From: Leptoclinus maculatus
Lineage: Eukaryota > Chordata > Actinopteri > Perciformes > Stichaeidae
Assembly (NCBI GenBank): GCA_032191485.1
Contig: JAVDOI010000011.1
Location: forward strand, 3,608,101-3,672,100
Direction of reading: 5' to 3'
Length of the DNA stretch: 64,000 nt
Shown piece by piece: positions 38,801 to 52,114 of the stretch. Made by a program: the position numbers and the translations under genes. The first letter of the stretch is position 1. The number at the start of each line of letters is the position of its first letter. The notes beneath the pieces are model-generated. The model was not told the origin of the DNA. It did no database searches and saw only the letters and a program-made list of their open reading frames with translations.

Positions 38801-41800
38801 TGAAGTTTACAGAACGTAAAATAGTCCAGTGTGTTAGCATAAGTGACCTTTGTTTCATTCAAAGCCCTTTGGTTAGGGGCAGGCAGTGTTAGTCGGAGGA
38901 TTCAACTCAAACTGGTTAATGGAAACAAGATTTCAGAAAAGAATGAAAAGAAGCACGCAAATTGGCGTAAAAAAAAAAAAAAGGGCCGAGGTGCAGGGAG
39001 GGCAAAAGGTCGTAGGGTCACCGAACTTACCCTAAACTTCTCCATTTCTTCTTCCTAGAGGGTGGGTGCCATGAACAGAGAAGCACGGAGGGCAAAGGAT
39101 GGATGAGTAGAGGGAGAAAGAGACAAAGCTTAGGACAGGAAAGACCACCAAGATCACCAAAAAGAGAAGCAAATTTCACCCACGTGAAAAGTCAGAGAGG
39201 AAATCAAAATGGTAACACCACTAAGAAGTGACATCATTAGACAAAGACACACTTTCACAGGAGCGCTGTGCACATCTTATGCCAACAATGTGTATAGGGA
39301 AACAGTTGCCGGAGGAAACGGTTGCCAGAGGGAACAGCTGCCCGAAAGAAAAGCGTGATGCGGAAATCTTCACTGAATCTATGTGAACCGGCTAACCCCG
39401 GCGGACCGGTGCTACAGAGAGAGCGAAAGAAAAGGATCCTTCTTAATCTGAAGTCGGGCTTCGTTTTTTTTGAGAGGCGTCTTACCGGGTCCGGAACATG
39501 AGGGCCGGGTCCATGTTGACGGAGGCCATGCGACCAACATGGCGAATTTCTTTGGCGATCATCCTCAGCTTCTCAAAGTTCACCAGGCCGTCCACTTTAG
39601 AGTCATTGCCTGAGAAATAAGGGGAAGAAGGAAAGTGAACATACATGACTCTCACATTAACGGAGGAATGAACACCCGATACTAGGCTTCAAAGCCACAA
39701 CGACGAATGTGGTTCAAATGAAGTGAGGTTTGATATACCATATAAAAGGTTATTATGGCAAAAGAATGTTACATTGTTCAAGGAAACCGCATGTAAAGTT
39801 TGCAGTAACTACAAAAGTCAGCGAACAACAACGCAAGAAATGTATAATAATGACAAAGCTAGCTGGTGATAGCATTAGCTAAATGTTTGTTAATCATCAT
39901 CTACCTTCATGGAGGAAGGTGAGGTCCTTCTTGATGACGGGGAACAGCGGGATGATCGGTGGCTGGAGGTTCTGATTGTTGAGGACATTCCTGTACTTGG
40001 CCATATTTCTGGAGGGGTCGAAGAGGTCCTGCAGGTCCCCGAACAGCTTCTCGTACTTGCTGGGCAGCTTCTCCCATGTTCCCCTCAGTCTGGAGACTGG
40101 AGCCAGGTTCAGACCGCTGTGAGAGGGAGGAGACGTATTAAACATGGGCGCGTGAAAACAGTCCCAACGTATGCTTTCTAAACACAATGGCACAATTTGC
40201 TACACATATATATTCATTTTCACCCCCCGTCTCACCTGATGATGGCGAACATGGAGTTAAAGTTCTTGCACTCGCGGCAGTGCAGGGCGATCTTGATGAA
40301 GTGCTTGACGGTCTTCATGCGTTTGATCTGGTTGGGCTCCTGCGTCACCTCCGACGCCACCCAGAAGGTCTCGTGGTTGATGGCCTCCTCGAAGCGCTTC
40401 AGGCTGGCCGAGCCCGTCTTGGAGCGCAGCTTGTACAGGTCGTCGATGTATTCGGTGGGCTCGATGGCGCAGAACAGTTCGAAGGCCCGCATGGAGAGCT
40501 GAGTGGCAACCTCCACTGTGCTGAGCGGTATCAAAGAGGTCTGGCCCTCTCGCAGGAGGTCCTGAGCGTCGTCATCGGAACACAACGTCTCCGTCTCCAT
40601 GTTGCTCTTTAGGTAGTACCTGAAGAAATGGGAGAATGTGTCGTTTGTTTCACTTAAATGAAGCACAAATGGTCAATTGAGGCCAGTCGATAAATACAAA
40701 TAATTGTTAATTGCAGCTCTAATTTATTTTTATTTGACCTTTATTAAACCAGGATTGTCTCTTTAGAAGTCCTGGCAAAATTCGCATCACAATTATGTTA
40801 CAAAATCAACATTTTAAGGAATAAGAATAAGGAAAGGAGAGAAAACAATAATCCTGAAAAAAAAAAAAAAAGAAAGTGTGCCACTTAGCACATCTAATCT
40901 AAGATGTAATTACCTGCCGCTCAGTTGAATCCTGTCGGCTAGTTTAGACAGCTGGTCTGGTAACCGCCTCTGCTTGATGACGCCCTCCGGTGTGACGGAT
41001 ACCTCACACAGAGAATAAGCCTCCGGCGCTGCCGTCAGGGCGAACTCCCTGATAGCCTGGGCCACCACCTCCTTAGCCGTCGTGTCCTTCCCGATCATGA
41101 TGTACCGAGACTGCTGGTCTGCCTTGAAGACTCGTAATACCTGGTCCGACAAATCTGGGGATGAACGGAACACATAAGTGAGCATTCGTGTTTACTTATC
41201 AGTTCATGTACATTTTTTGCAGTTTGTTTCCCAAGATTGATAAAGAACCATCTCCCACCAAAGCATTTTGTTGTTGTCACCCTCAGAGTTAATTTCCCAT
41301 CATTCATTAGTTTGATCAGAAACACAACCCCCACCATACCCCTGTGCCCTCAGAAGTCTGTTACAGTCTGTTAGCGTTCAAAAGCATGAATGCAGATTAA
41401 CTGAGAGTATGTTATGTGAACAAACTAAAGCACAGCAGCTGATTAATGTCTGTAAGTCTGACATAAGAGGCCGGCAGCGTCGACAAAGACGCGACTGTGC
41501 CGGGAGAAGCAGGATCACATGAACGAGAACATACTCACTCGGTATGACCGGGACTGGAAGAACACAAACAACACGTGATGCACAGGAGTTAAAATGGAGA
41601 TAGACACCATGTATCTATCATTGGCTAGTTCATTTTGTCATACTGTTGAAGTAGCCATCCCTTCAATATTACTGGTTGTGTGAGGCCAGTGAGCAGGACG
41701 TCAGAATGGTGGATCAATAAGATACCTCGATCATGTGGTGTAAATAACATAATATTTATTGTTTGCCAATGATGACGCACCAGGCTGGTTGTTGAAGTCG

Positions 41801-44800
41801 AGGATGCGGTGGTGAGACTGCAGAAGGTCCGGGTTTGACGACGAGAGGTTTCCACTGACGGGCAGCACTGGAACGATCTGTTTGGACTGCTTCATCCCCA
41901 CGATGCTGTCGTCCTGCGATTGGCCCACGCAAACGTCACTATGGAGACAAGAGGGTAGCGCACGGGGAGGGGTGAGACAGCAGTACTGACAACAAAAGGC
42001 AGGGGGCGATATCTGTGTTGGAAGCTGTGAACACCTCTGGCCCATAGACTATATAGTCTGCAATAAATAAACCCACATTTTACACCCAATAGTGTGTGAT
42101 TGGAGCAATGTCAGGCTCACACTTGGGTTGGGGAACAGAAATCTCAATCTGAAAGCTGAACCTGCTCATTAAAATAAACTGAGAATATATTGATATCGTT
42201 TCAGAGGCCGTCGTTATCAGCAGTGTGCTGCAACGGTATATCCAATCTCTATTGTAATACATTTAAAAATATGCACTGTCATCAACTTTTTCTCTGCAGT
42301 ATTTCATAGTATTTATTATAAGTACGGTGATCTTTTAAATCTTAATCTCGTTAGCTACACTGATAAGATAAAATGCATCAAGATCTGTCTGATTCAGCTG
42401 AATCAGAGTCGCCAAGTCAAGGAAAAACTCAACTTTCTGAGCTTTTACAATTTGGGAAACAATCAGTGTCAATCAGACGAGGATGTGTGGATCACTGCTT
42501 CCTCTCTGCACGCAGCACAAGCTCTAAACTTGTTACAAGGGAAACATAAACTGCACTCGACTCATTTGTCATCACATTTGTCTCTCCCTCATGCTTTCAG
42601 CATCCTTTTGATATAAAACAAACACTGACCCGCTATACTTCGGCAAATAAGCAGCTGTGTGCAGTTTACTGGCACCATCAAACATAATAATAGGGTCCTA
42701 AAATCTGAAATCTCTAACATTTACCTCTCAGTGCCATTTGCAAATGTCAACAAAAAAGCTATCTTGCACCGCCTAACAATAAGGTAGAGTTATTTCCTGA
42801 TAAAAGTGACAATCCACACGATATTAGGTCTCATTACTTGTATGGTTTAGGCGGCAGGATGCTGGTGAGTGTCTTGTCGAAGATCTTCTTCAGCTTGTTG
42901 CGTCCTCCCACCGAGTTGCTCTTTGCTTTCTTGCTGACCTTCTCCAGGCCTATCACCTGCTCCACGTCCACCGCCAGGTCGGGGATGGAGTAGCGGCTCG
43001 CCTTCTTGATGTCTCCGATCTTTGGAAGGTGGGGCGCACCGTTCTTCCGGTCATGTTCCTCCTCGCCATCCACATCGTGGTCATGCTCTGGCCTGGTTAG
43101 CAGCTCTTTAAACACTGGACAAAAAGGGAAATGTTATTAGTATTATAACCTGGTTCAAATGATCGAGTCTGGCTATGATTAAATACCCGTTTTACAAAAT
43201 TCTGACATAGTTGGTCTCATAAATATGATGAAACTTTACCTAAAAGGTTTGTTTTCACAGTTATGGACAAGTGGGTGTTGTTCTTCAGAATCTCGTTGGC
43301 TTTGATGAGCTGGACATTCTCAAAGTTCTGCCCATTGACCTCCAAGATCTGCAGAAAGAAGACAGAAGAAATATATCAGGTGCCTTTTAAACCCAACAGT
43401 CCATAATACAGAACTCTCAAATAAAAATAAACCAAATCTCAAGTTATGCACGTGGATTAAGAGACAAATTGCTGCACTGGTGAGCAGCAAACGTCAAGTC
43501 AAACTGCATGTCTTATTGGATCTGTGCAGTAAAGTGTAGAGCCTTGAACTAATGTAAATGTCACAGGTAATGATCTCTGAACTCCATATTTTATTCAATG
43601 AACAAAGGTGCATGTTACACATCATGACATTTAGTCCAACACAGTTTTGACACCGACGTGGTCCGTGTCGCATTCAAATCGTCTAAACAGCTTGACCCTC
43701 TGTATCTGGGCCGGATATTTGCATTTTAACGCGATCTGCTTAACCGACCTTCGCCGCTTCCTCTTTAGCGGAAGAGGAAGTCATCTTTGACTGCAGCGCA
43801 AGTACAGGCCTTCCCTCTCGGCCTTCCCAAATGTCTGTTTTCGGGATCAGCAGTGATTAGTGAGATGTTGCGTGGGAAAACAAAATGGGACTAATACTAA
43901 AGCTCTGAAATGATAGCTCCTGAGTGAATGCCGGTCATAACTGAAGCTGTTAAAAAACAAATTGGAAGGTGTGAGCAGGCTATGGAGAGAGTGAATGCTT
44001 CCAAGGATGCCAGCTTCTCCGCTTCCTTTTTCGGGAAACAGCTGCAGGGGATGTTTGGAGTCAAGAGGGCTTAACTGGCATCCAGACACTCTGGAGATGG
44101 TTTCAAGGATTAAAAGGACTTTGCTTAAAACCCGGAGGACTGCAGAGTGTGAAAACGGTTGAGAAGTCAAGTTGTGAGAAGAAAGCCAACACAGGGTGCC
44201 CGCAGCTACTGGCGAGTTCAATTTAAGACTGTAAAAAAACACTAAACTTTAAAGCTAGTTAGAGCAAAATGTAAAACCAGTTTCACAACAAGAACGAACT
44301 TCCAACACAAGAAAAAGAAGATCAATTGTGCTGGTCTGTGTGACAAAAGTGATTTTTACTCACAGTTGTAGCCTAGAGGCAAAAAAAACTTGTTTAACTT
44401 GAAGGCTATGTGCAGCTGACTTTACAGTTTCCCTCCCTGCAGTTCAAGTTTAACAAACCGCAGACACTTCCTTACAATGCGTGCTGTCTGTCAAACGAAA
44501 TGGAAGTCATCTCACCTGATCTCCACGCTTAAGGCCGACTTCTGCTGCCTTGCTCCCGGGCTCCACGGCATCGAGGAAGATGCGGAAACCTTTCTCCTGC
44601 CCTCCGAGGAGGCTGAAGGCCAGCGGGGAGTCCCTGGACGGCTTGGTCAGCGTCACCAGCCGCGGCTTGGCTTTAGCAGCACACGCTATGTTTAACAGTC
44701 TGAGGTGCCCACACATTTTCTGAAAAAAGAAAACCGACACAGATGTGAGGAAAGTGCAATAAGTGGCATACAACACAATATATTTTTGCATGAGATCAAT

Positions 44801-45413
44801 TCCTGTGCGGGTTTGCTTGACTTACTTCTTTTTCCAGATTGTTTTCAAACTCTTCCAGAAAGTGAGTCATGGCAGGGTCGCCTTCAAAGTCGTTGAAGTG
44901 ATTGTTTACCCACAGCAAGACTACCCGCGTAACCTGCAGCAATCACACGATCAGCAGGGGTCAACATACAGTTAACTGGCTGACTAAGTAGCGCATGTAT
45001 TACGTAATTTACAACCTGACCTGGAAATGTTTATGGGTTAATAGAAAACCTCTTGGGTGAGTGTGTTTGAGTGTCTACATAACTGAGTGTAACTGCAGTA
45101 TAAAGTCTCTGGGTCCTACACCTACCTTGTCCCTGAGACTGGGGTCGTGGAACCACTCCAAGAGCTTCTTGCCCACGACCATGGGGCTGGAGAGGAAGGT
45201 CCTGTAGGTCAACAGGAAGTCCTCGATGTAGGTGGGGTCCACTACTGAGTGTTCCTCCACCAGGTGCATGGTGAGGCGCTCCGGTGTGCCCTGAGGTTCA
45301 ACATCATGGTGTTACTTGTTTGAAATAACCCTTAATGCAACACGATGGCTTTCAAAGATAACTTTAAATATGTAGCGGGGATATTTTGTGAATCTAGTCT
45401 CCTTTTGAGCCCT

Positions 45414-45450
<37 letters not shown>

Positions 45451-48400
45451 GAGAATGTAAATTGACTTGTCACCTTGATGACGATGTGTCCTTTCCTGGT
45501 GCCGGTGCGGTCCAGTTCGCGGTGTTCCTTCACCATGACGATCTCGCCTTCCTCCTCGACCTTCTGCATGTTCTTCTCCACCTGGTTGAGGATGCAGCAG
45601 TAGTCCTGCTGGGCTATGCACACAAACTGGACAAGAAGGGACAAAGCAAGAGTTGGAGACAGATTAGATGCAATATATTTATCCTACGCGCTCAACAGTG
45701 TTGCAGTTATGTGTATTTTAAACATACGATATCTTATTTCTGTTACTAGATCACCCTAAGTCTCGACCTGGCGGAGAGATCATAGCAGATTGAATATCAA
45801 ATCAATAAACTAATAACAGCTGATTAGAAATAAACTCTGCATAGCAACTAAACTACCATCCTCACATCTTGTATTATGAAAAAAACGTCTTTCTCTAATT
45901 AGGAGCCAAGTTTTACTCATTGCAGACACTGAGCTCAGCTCTTGACGATTAAAGGACTAAAACCATTTCAGTGTCTTCACTGTTCAGTACTTTAGTCCCA
46001 TTAAACACATGATGCTATTACTGTGATCTTGCTCGTTACACGCGCTGGCCTATTCTCTTTCAAAATGGCCGTTTCCCACATTTAATTGGATGCTATTGCC
46101 CAAAGCAACTTAGAACTTTCTGTCTGCGTGGAGTGGGTCGCAGAGGATGTTAATATGATAGAATGCTAGGGTTTGTGTCCTGCTTTAACCCTCTAACCCT
46201 CTAACCCTAACCCCACACTGAGATGCAGATGAAATGGACCTGCTAACCCTAACCCCAGTGATACTATGCAGGAACATTTACCACCAAGATCCTACCTGGC
46301 AGTCGTCCACCTTCGTCTTCATCACGCCCTTCATGTATTCCTTCTCCATGGTTGGTGACACCCCAAAACTGTTCCCCATGCACAGGATCTCTGTCCGGCC
46401 CTCGGGGTACGTCACCTCCACAGAACCGTTCAGGATCACCGACCACGAGTCCAGCTGGACCACAAAACACGCGGAAATATACGTTAAGATGTTGGAAGAA
46501 AAGAAACAAAAACGTTGTGGAAAAATAAACTTAAAAAAAAAAAAATCAGATTGAGTTCAGTCTCGTAATATTCCCAACAGCTGGTGTCTCTTAATGAGTC
46601 AAAGTTATTTATCAAAAAGAAGCTACTACAAGGGGACTGCTGCACTAACAGATGGGTTTTTACTGTCCTCAGAGGGATACAGCAACAGGGCATGATTATT
46701 AGAGCTGCAAAGCAAAACAAAACCAGAATATGAAGACGCAATACAGTCAAAGGACTACATGCTTGACTGAGAAGGAAAAAAAAAATCTAATTTCTTATGC
46801 TTTTTGAGGAATTACATGAAAATAAGGACGTTTTCAAGAATTTCTGAAAAGCAGAGATTCACACCTTTTACCCCGACAGCAACAACATGCTCATTGAACC
46901 CCGAGTTCTCTGTGAACGGACATTTACTAAAGTGACCGGGCCTTCAAAGCAAGGTCTGCTCTCTATTATTTGAGTGCATCAGAGAGAAAAAAACAAGCAA
47001 ATTGTCTTCATTGAAACCAGAGCGAGAGAGAGAATAAGTGATTCCTTCTCCAGTTGCCTAAGGGGTCTTAGATAAGGCCTGGCAATACAGGTTATCCGCC
47101 ATTCAGATTTAGTAGAGCAGAAAAAAAACATTAAATGGAAGACGAAGGATTCACTGGTGTGAAGGGGTGAGACTATGGTTCAGTTCCTCGAGAGAGACAC
47201 ACAGGCAAGATAAGGTCACGAGACCGGGCTTGTGTATGCATGAATTTGCACCAACACACACACACACACACACCTCCTCTCCATCGTTGAGAACGATGGT
47301 GCCGGCGCGTTCGACCACAGCGAAAACCATGACGGCGCAGAGTTCCCTCCTCACTGACATGGTCATGTTGGCAAACGCTGGCAGTTGATGCATGAACTCC
47401 AGTAATTGCTCTGCGAGAGGAGACAGAGGAGAGACAGCGGAGGAAGTGCAGGAGGTTGAGAACAAAAAAAAAAGAAAGAAGCAAAACCCGGAGCAGAGAA
47501 GGAAGGACATGCAGCGCGCGCTCTCTTGGCACGCCTGCGTCGCCCCGGAGGCTGGAGCATCAAAATGGATCATCAACACAGCGAAAACAGCCAACAGAGG
47601 AATCATTATCCAGAGAACATAAAGCCAAATATCAATTCCATCGATATGAACCTTTGAGGCGAGCCAAGAATAATTGCTGACACTTCACTCAATGACCTCT
47701 GATCAAGTTTAAAAATGACCAATAAACTTTATGACTCATTTAGACGTAACTGAAGATTCAAACAGATAATCTGGCTATTGCTAAATTACCACTTTTTCCT
47801 ATTGAATCAGAAATAAAAGCCCAAATCACTTGTGTTATTTGACTGACAAACACAAATATATTCGGTTCAGGACAAAGACAAGCGATAAATCACCACATTC
47901 TCAAAGCTGGAACTATCAGACGTTTTTGTATTTCTGCTGACTAACGCAATGAATCAATTATTAAAATACCCATGACTCAGGATAATCCACAGATCTCACT
48001 GTGGGCACTTTTTTTTATTGAGACAACTTCACAGTGAGGTCTGAGGATCATGCAGAGCTACCAGGCATCGGTTGCTGTTGCTTTTTACTTTTCATTGTTT
48101 GACACTAAATTATTTTCACATCCTTTTTACTGGGGTGGTTGCAGAGATTTAAAGCAGGATCTTTTGAAAATAGGGCAGACCGAAACTACTGCATGTGCAT
48201 AGCTAGTAAGTAAGAAAACATGTTTTGTTATTTCGGCGAATGGCTTTATTAATATTGGGTGTATTTGACCGGGTGTGTCAGGAAATGCTACACACATATA
48301 ATCCAGGGTGCAAGACATTGTGCAGCACCCTTCACTGAGGTCCAAAGGGGGAAAATGCCCCCCTCCCTCCCTCCCCCCCCTTCTACCAACCAGCCCTCTC

Positions 48401-49513
48401 CCCCCTCCTGGCTGAGCCAGCAGCAGTCTGGCGGTTCTGGCTGACCTGTGCTTGGCATGGCAACAGCGTTGTGTGTGTGAAGCTGCAGAAGCACTGAAAG
48501 TTTAATGTGCAGGGAGAGGTGAGGCGAGAGGATGTACCGGAGTGACCTAGAAAAGCCTGCCGGCAGAGGGAGGGGTGTACCGCGGGGGGGGTGGGGGAGG
48601 GGTGGCTGGCACTCACTCTCTACAGCCAGTGCATCATCCTCCCCCAGTCCACATCTGTAGCTAAGCTCTGAGAGTGTGTAGCCTACTCATACTTTATCAT
48701 TGGAGTTGAGTCATAGCTTTAAGGGATACGATACTGCAAGCCTGATGTGGCTTTGGGAATTACTCGAAAGCCCACATTAATTGTGACCGATTTAAGTGAG
48801 AAAGGAAGGCGTGGCTTTTATACCGCACTGAATTCATCTAGGACTGTCCCAGCCGGGAACAACACTGCTTGTGCTTCTTATGGATATCTTTGAAAAACAC
48901 ACCCCTTCTCCAAACTCTGAGGATTGCACAGAAAATAGATATAGATATTTTTAACATATAACACCGCGCTGCAATATCACTATTCGTAAGCTGCACGGAG
49001 AAACAAGCGCCGTTTGACACGGTTTGTTTTAGGGGGCTCACCTATGTCATCGTCGGTTCTGTCCATGGGGTCCTTCTCCAGGCAGTCCCGCACGATGTCC
49101 CGGCTCATGAGGGGGTCGGATGCTCGCTCGATGTCCTCCTCATCGTCGTCCTCCTCGGAGTCGACGGCGGTCTCCGGCAAGCCGCTCAGGTCCATGTCAC
49201 CCGGTTCGTTTTCTGTGGCCTGCAAAGAGGGAACAGATGAAGAGAGGAGTCAGTTACCTGCGATCAAAGCTCAACAAGGTGTGTGTGTGGGGGGGGGGGG
49301 GGGAGGGGGGTTTGGTTTCTCCATCCAACACCAGAAGCTGGAGAACTACAACACAAAACAAAGTCTTTGAGCGAGACACTGCACCACCTACCTGAATGCT
49401 CACTACAAACAATGCTTTCGATTGTCAGCTAGATGCCTGAAAAGCGGATAAAATGATGGCAGCCAGGGTAAAGAATCAGCATAATGAGGATACAGAGGCC
49501 GAGGTTGCATATG

Positions 49514-49545
<32 letters not shown>

Positions 49546-52074
49546 TGAAATCATTTTACAGTACAAACATCAGCTGGGACACATTTCCAACCAAAAGCTA
49601 AATGGAACAAGAGCCTCTGTTGTGCAGATCTGACACTTTTAATGAAATGGATTAGAAGTATTCAGCATCGTACGAGTAAGAAAGGCGTCAACAACACTGC
49701 ACACCAAACACTCTGCTGTGCATAGTAACAAGCTAATTAACTCCCAACTTTCCTCTCCCCCCCCCCTCAGCAAACTCCACCGCCTGCCTCGAAGCCAGAT
49801 CCTGTTCTTTGAAAGCATAAGATGAAATATGTGCGGGGATGAGGAAAATTAAGCGAGATGGGGAGCGAAAGTAATGCAATTACTTGTGCAGGAGCGAGTT
49901 CCTCTGCCATCATCAAAGGAAACATTTCTATAGATGACAGAAGGGCCATATTGCCTGGTTCACGCTCACACAACATGAAACCCTCGCTCGGAAAATAAAC
50001 CAAAGCAGTCAAAGCATCACCCTGCTGCATCACCGGTGTGAAAAACAACCCTTCTTACCGCAATCTGGTGCTCAGCCTGGAGCTTCTTAATGGAAAGAGA
50101 AGAAAAGGTTGCCTTCGCAAACTGTCCACAAAATCCCAGAGCCAGACGCATCTTCACCTCCCAGACTGTCAAGTCTGCTTTTAAAATTGTTCACAAAGCT
50201 CAGAGTCCCCGTGCCCAGCTCTCTCTCTCACAGAAACCCTATGTCATTTCCCCTCAAACGCCATGTGCAAAGGGCTCATCAATGATTTATGCCAGTGTCT
50301 GAGTGGCCATTTGGGGCGTCACCGGCGCACACGCCCTGGTGGGCGGGGTCGAGGATCTGGTTTGTACGAGTGAGGCCTTCACAGATTGAGTAAAGGGCAG
50401 CATGCAATACAACCGGTGCAGTGTATCATCTCTCAGAATATAACGAATCAATAACAAGAGAGTCGGTGCACTAAAATAACTCTGGTGGTAAAAGTGAGAG
50501 AGAGAGAGAGAGCACAATAGGGAAGGACTTCTGACATACATTTGAACAGTATTCCCTGAGCACTCTCTTTGTCCTGAAACCTCAGACAGTTGCATATTCA
50601 TTGCCCATTTTCTACAGATGGACAGAGGACACGCTAGACGGGTTCACCGCACTTTTTATCTGCAGCAAACACAATAAATCAGCAGAAGACACGCCACATG
50701 GACATCACTTGTTAAAACCAGAGAGCCAACACGCTGCATTTAAACACAGGTTGCCGGTGTGCCTTTGTTGATGTGCAAAGGCTCGTATCCGTGTCACCCA
50801 TGCATCAAACATCCGTTAATGTGCAGTAAGCATTACAAGTCAGCGGGGCAAGTCAGGTGTTGTTAATATTTCATCAGGGCTATTCTTGGATCAATGCTTT
50901 CAAAGTCCTTCCGAAGAACCAATTTCATGATTTATTCAGACACAAAACAGTGCGCCATGTTTGCCGGTGACGTGAGAGTGATGTGGAGGCCGTGGTTAAA
51001 CTGTTCAATGCTTCTCATCAACAAGCCGTAGCCCTTTGATGGTCAAATCTAACCCCATGTTTCTTTGTACCATCAACTCCCTGTGGTCTCAAGTGTAAAG
51101 AACCAGGCCTCCCCTGACCCATTTATTCAGAAAACAGCACCAGTGAAGACCTCAAACATGGGCCGTGATCTACTACCACATTAGTCATTCTGAGACCTGC
51201 AGGGTGCAACGTACGCTAACAAAGTAATCGTGCATAAAACAAACAAGTCTGTGGGGAGTCATGTCAGGCACCTTAGGGCAATAAAGCTGTAATCCTTTAC
51301 ATCATCTTCAATGCTTGTAGATTTTAATCTTGTGTGCAGAGTGGTCGAAAAAGAGCAGAAGCAGTTCAAACCCCGAAGACTGGCTGATAAAAGTAAGAGA
51401 CGAACTATCTCCTTTATTTAAGTTCTGCTACTAGCAGAAGCCCCCAATCAGTCTTTAGATCAATCAGAGAGGTTAGGAGATGATTGAGTTGAGAGGAAAA
51501 ATAAAACAAGTAGAAATAAGCTGCATGGTTGTAGTTGATCAGAAGCTGTTGGAAGCTTTCTCCTGACAAGTTAACTATAGCTGAATGAAGCCAAAACTGA
51601 GATCTTTTAATTACTTGTTCGGTTCAACAGTCCAAACCCCCCCAAATATGAAATTCACTTACATAATAATTCAGTTACGTGGAACTATGTGGAGGAAAGT
51701 GTGCAGACAAAAGAGCTCCCGTACTAATCGCCCGAAAAGGTCAAACAGATGCACATGTAAGTAGATCACCACCAAGAGAGCTGAGCAGAGAAGTTTGATC
51801 ACATGTGACGCGAGAGAACGATTTAACGTGTCCGAGTATACATGTGTATATATATATATATAGTGCTTAGAGACAGAGCAGCTGTCGCTACAGATAGATT
51901 AAAAGATGTTAAGAGTTCCAGCAGAGGATTGAGAGCCCCGAAGAAAGAAGAAGAAGAGACAGGACAGTGTGTTTCAGAGAGGGAGAGACAGAGCTAGCAG
52001 ATGGCTGCGAGAGCACGATCACAGACAGGAGAGAGAGAGCCTGTTCAACCTGCTCCAGCCAGCCACAGCTTGGC

Positions 52075-52114
<40 letters not shown>

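Noticed and set aside
43847..44242. 131-codon minus-strand open frame in intron 9
   Set aside because: Same strand as rapgef2, but no family similarity; including it would interrupt the PDZ domain between RGDQ and ILEVNG.
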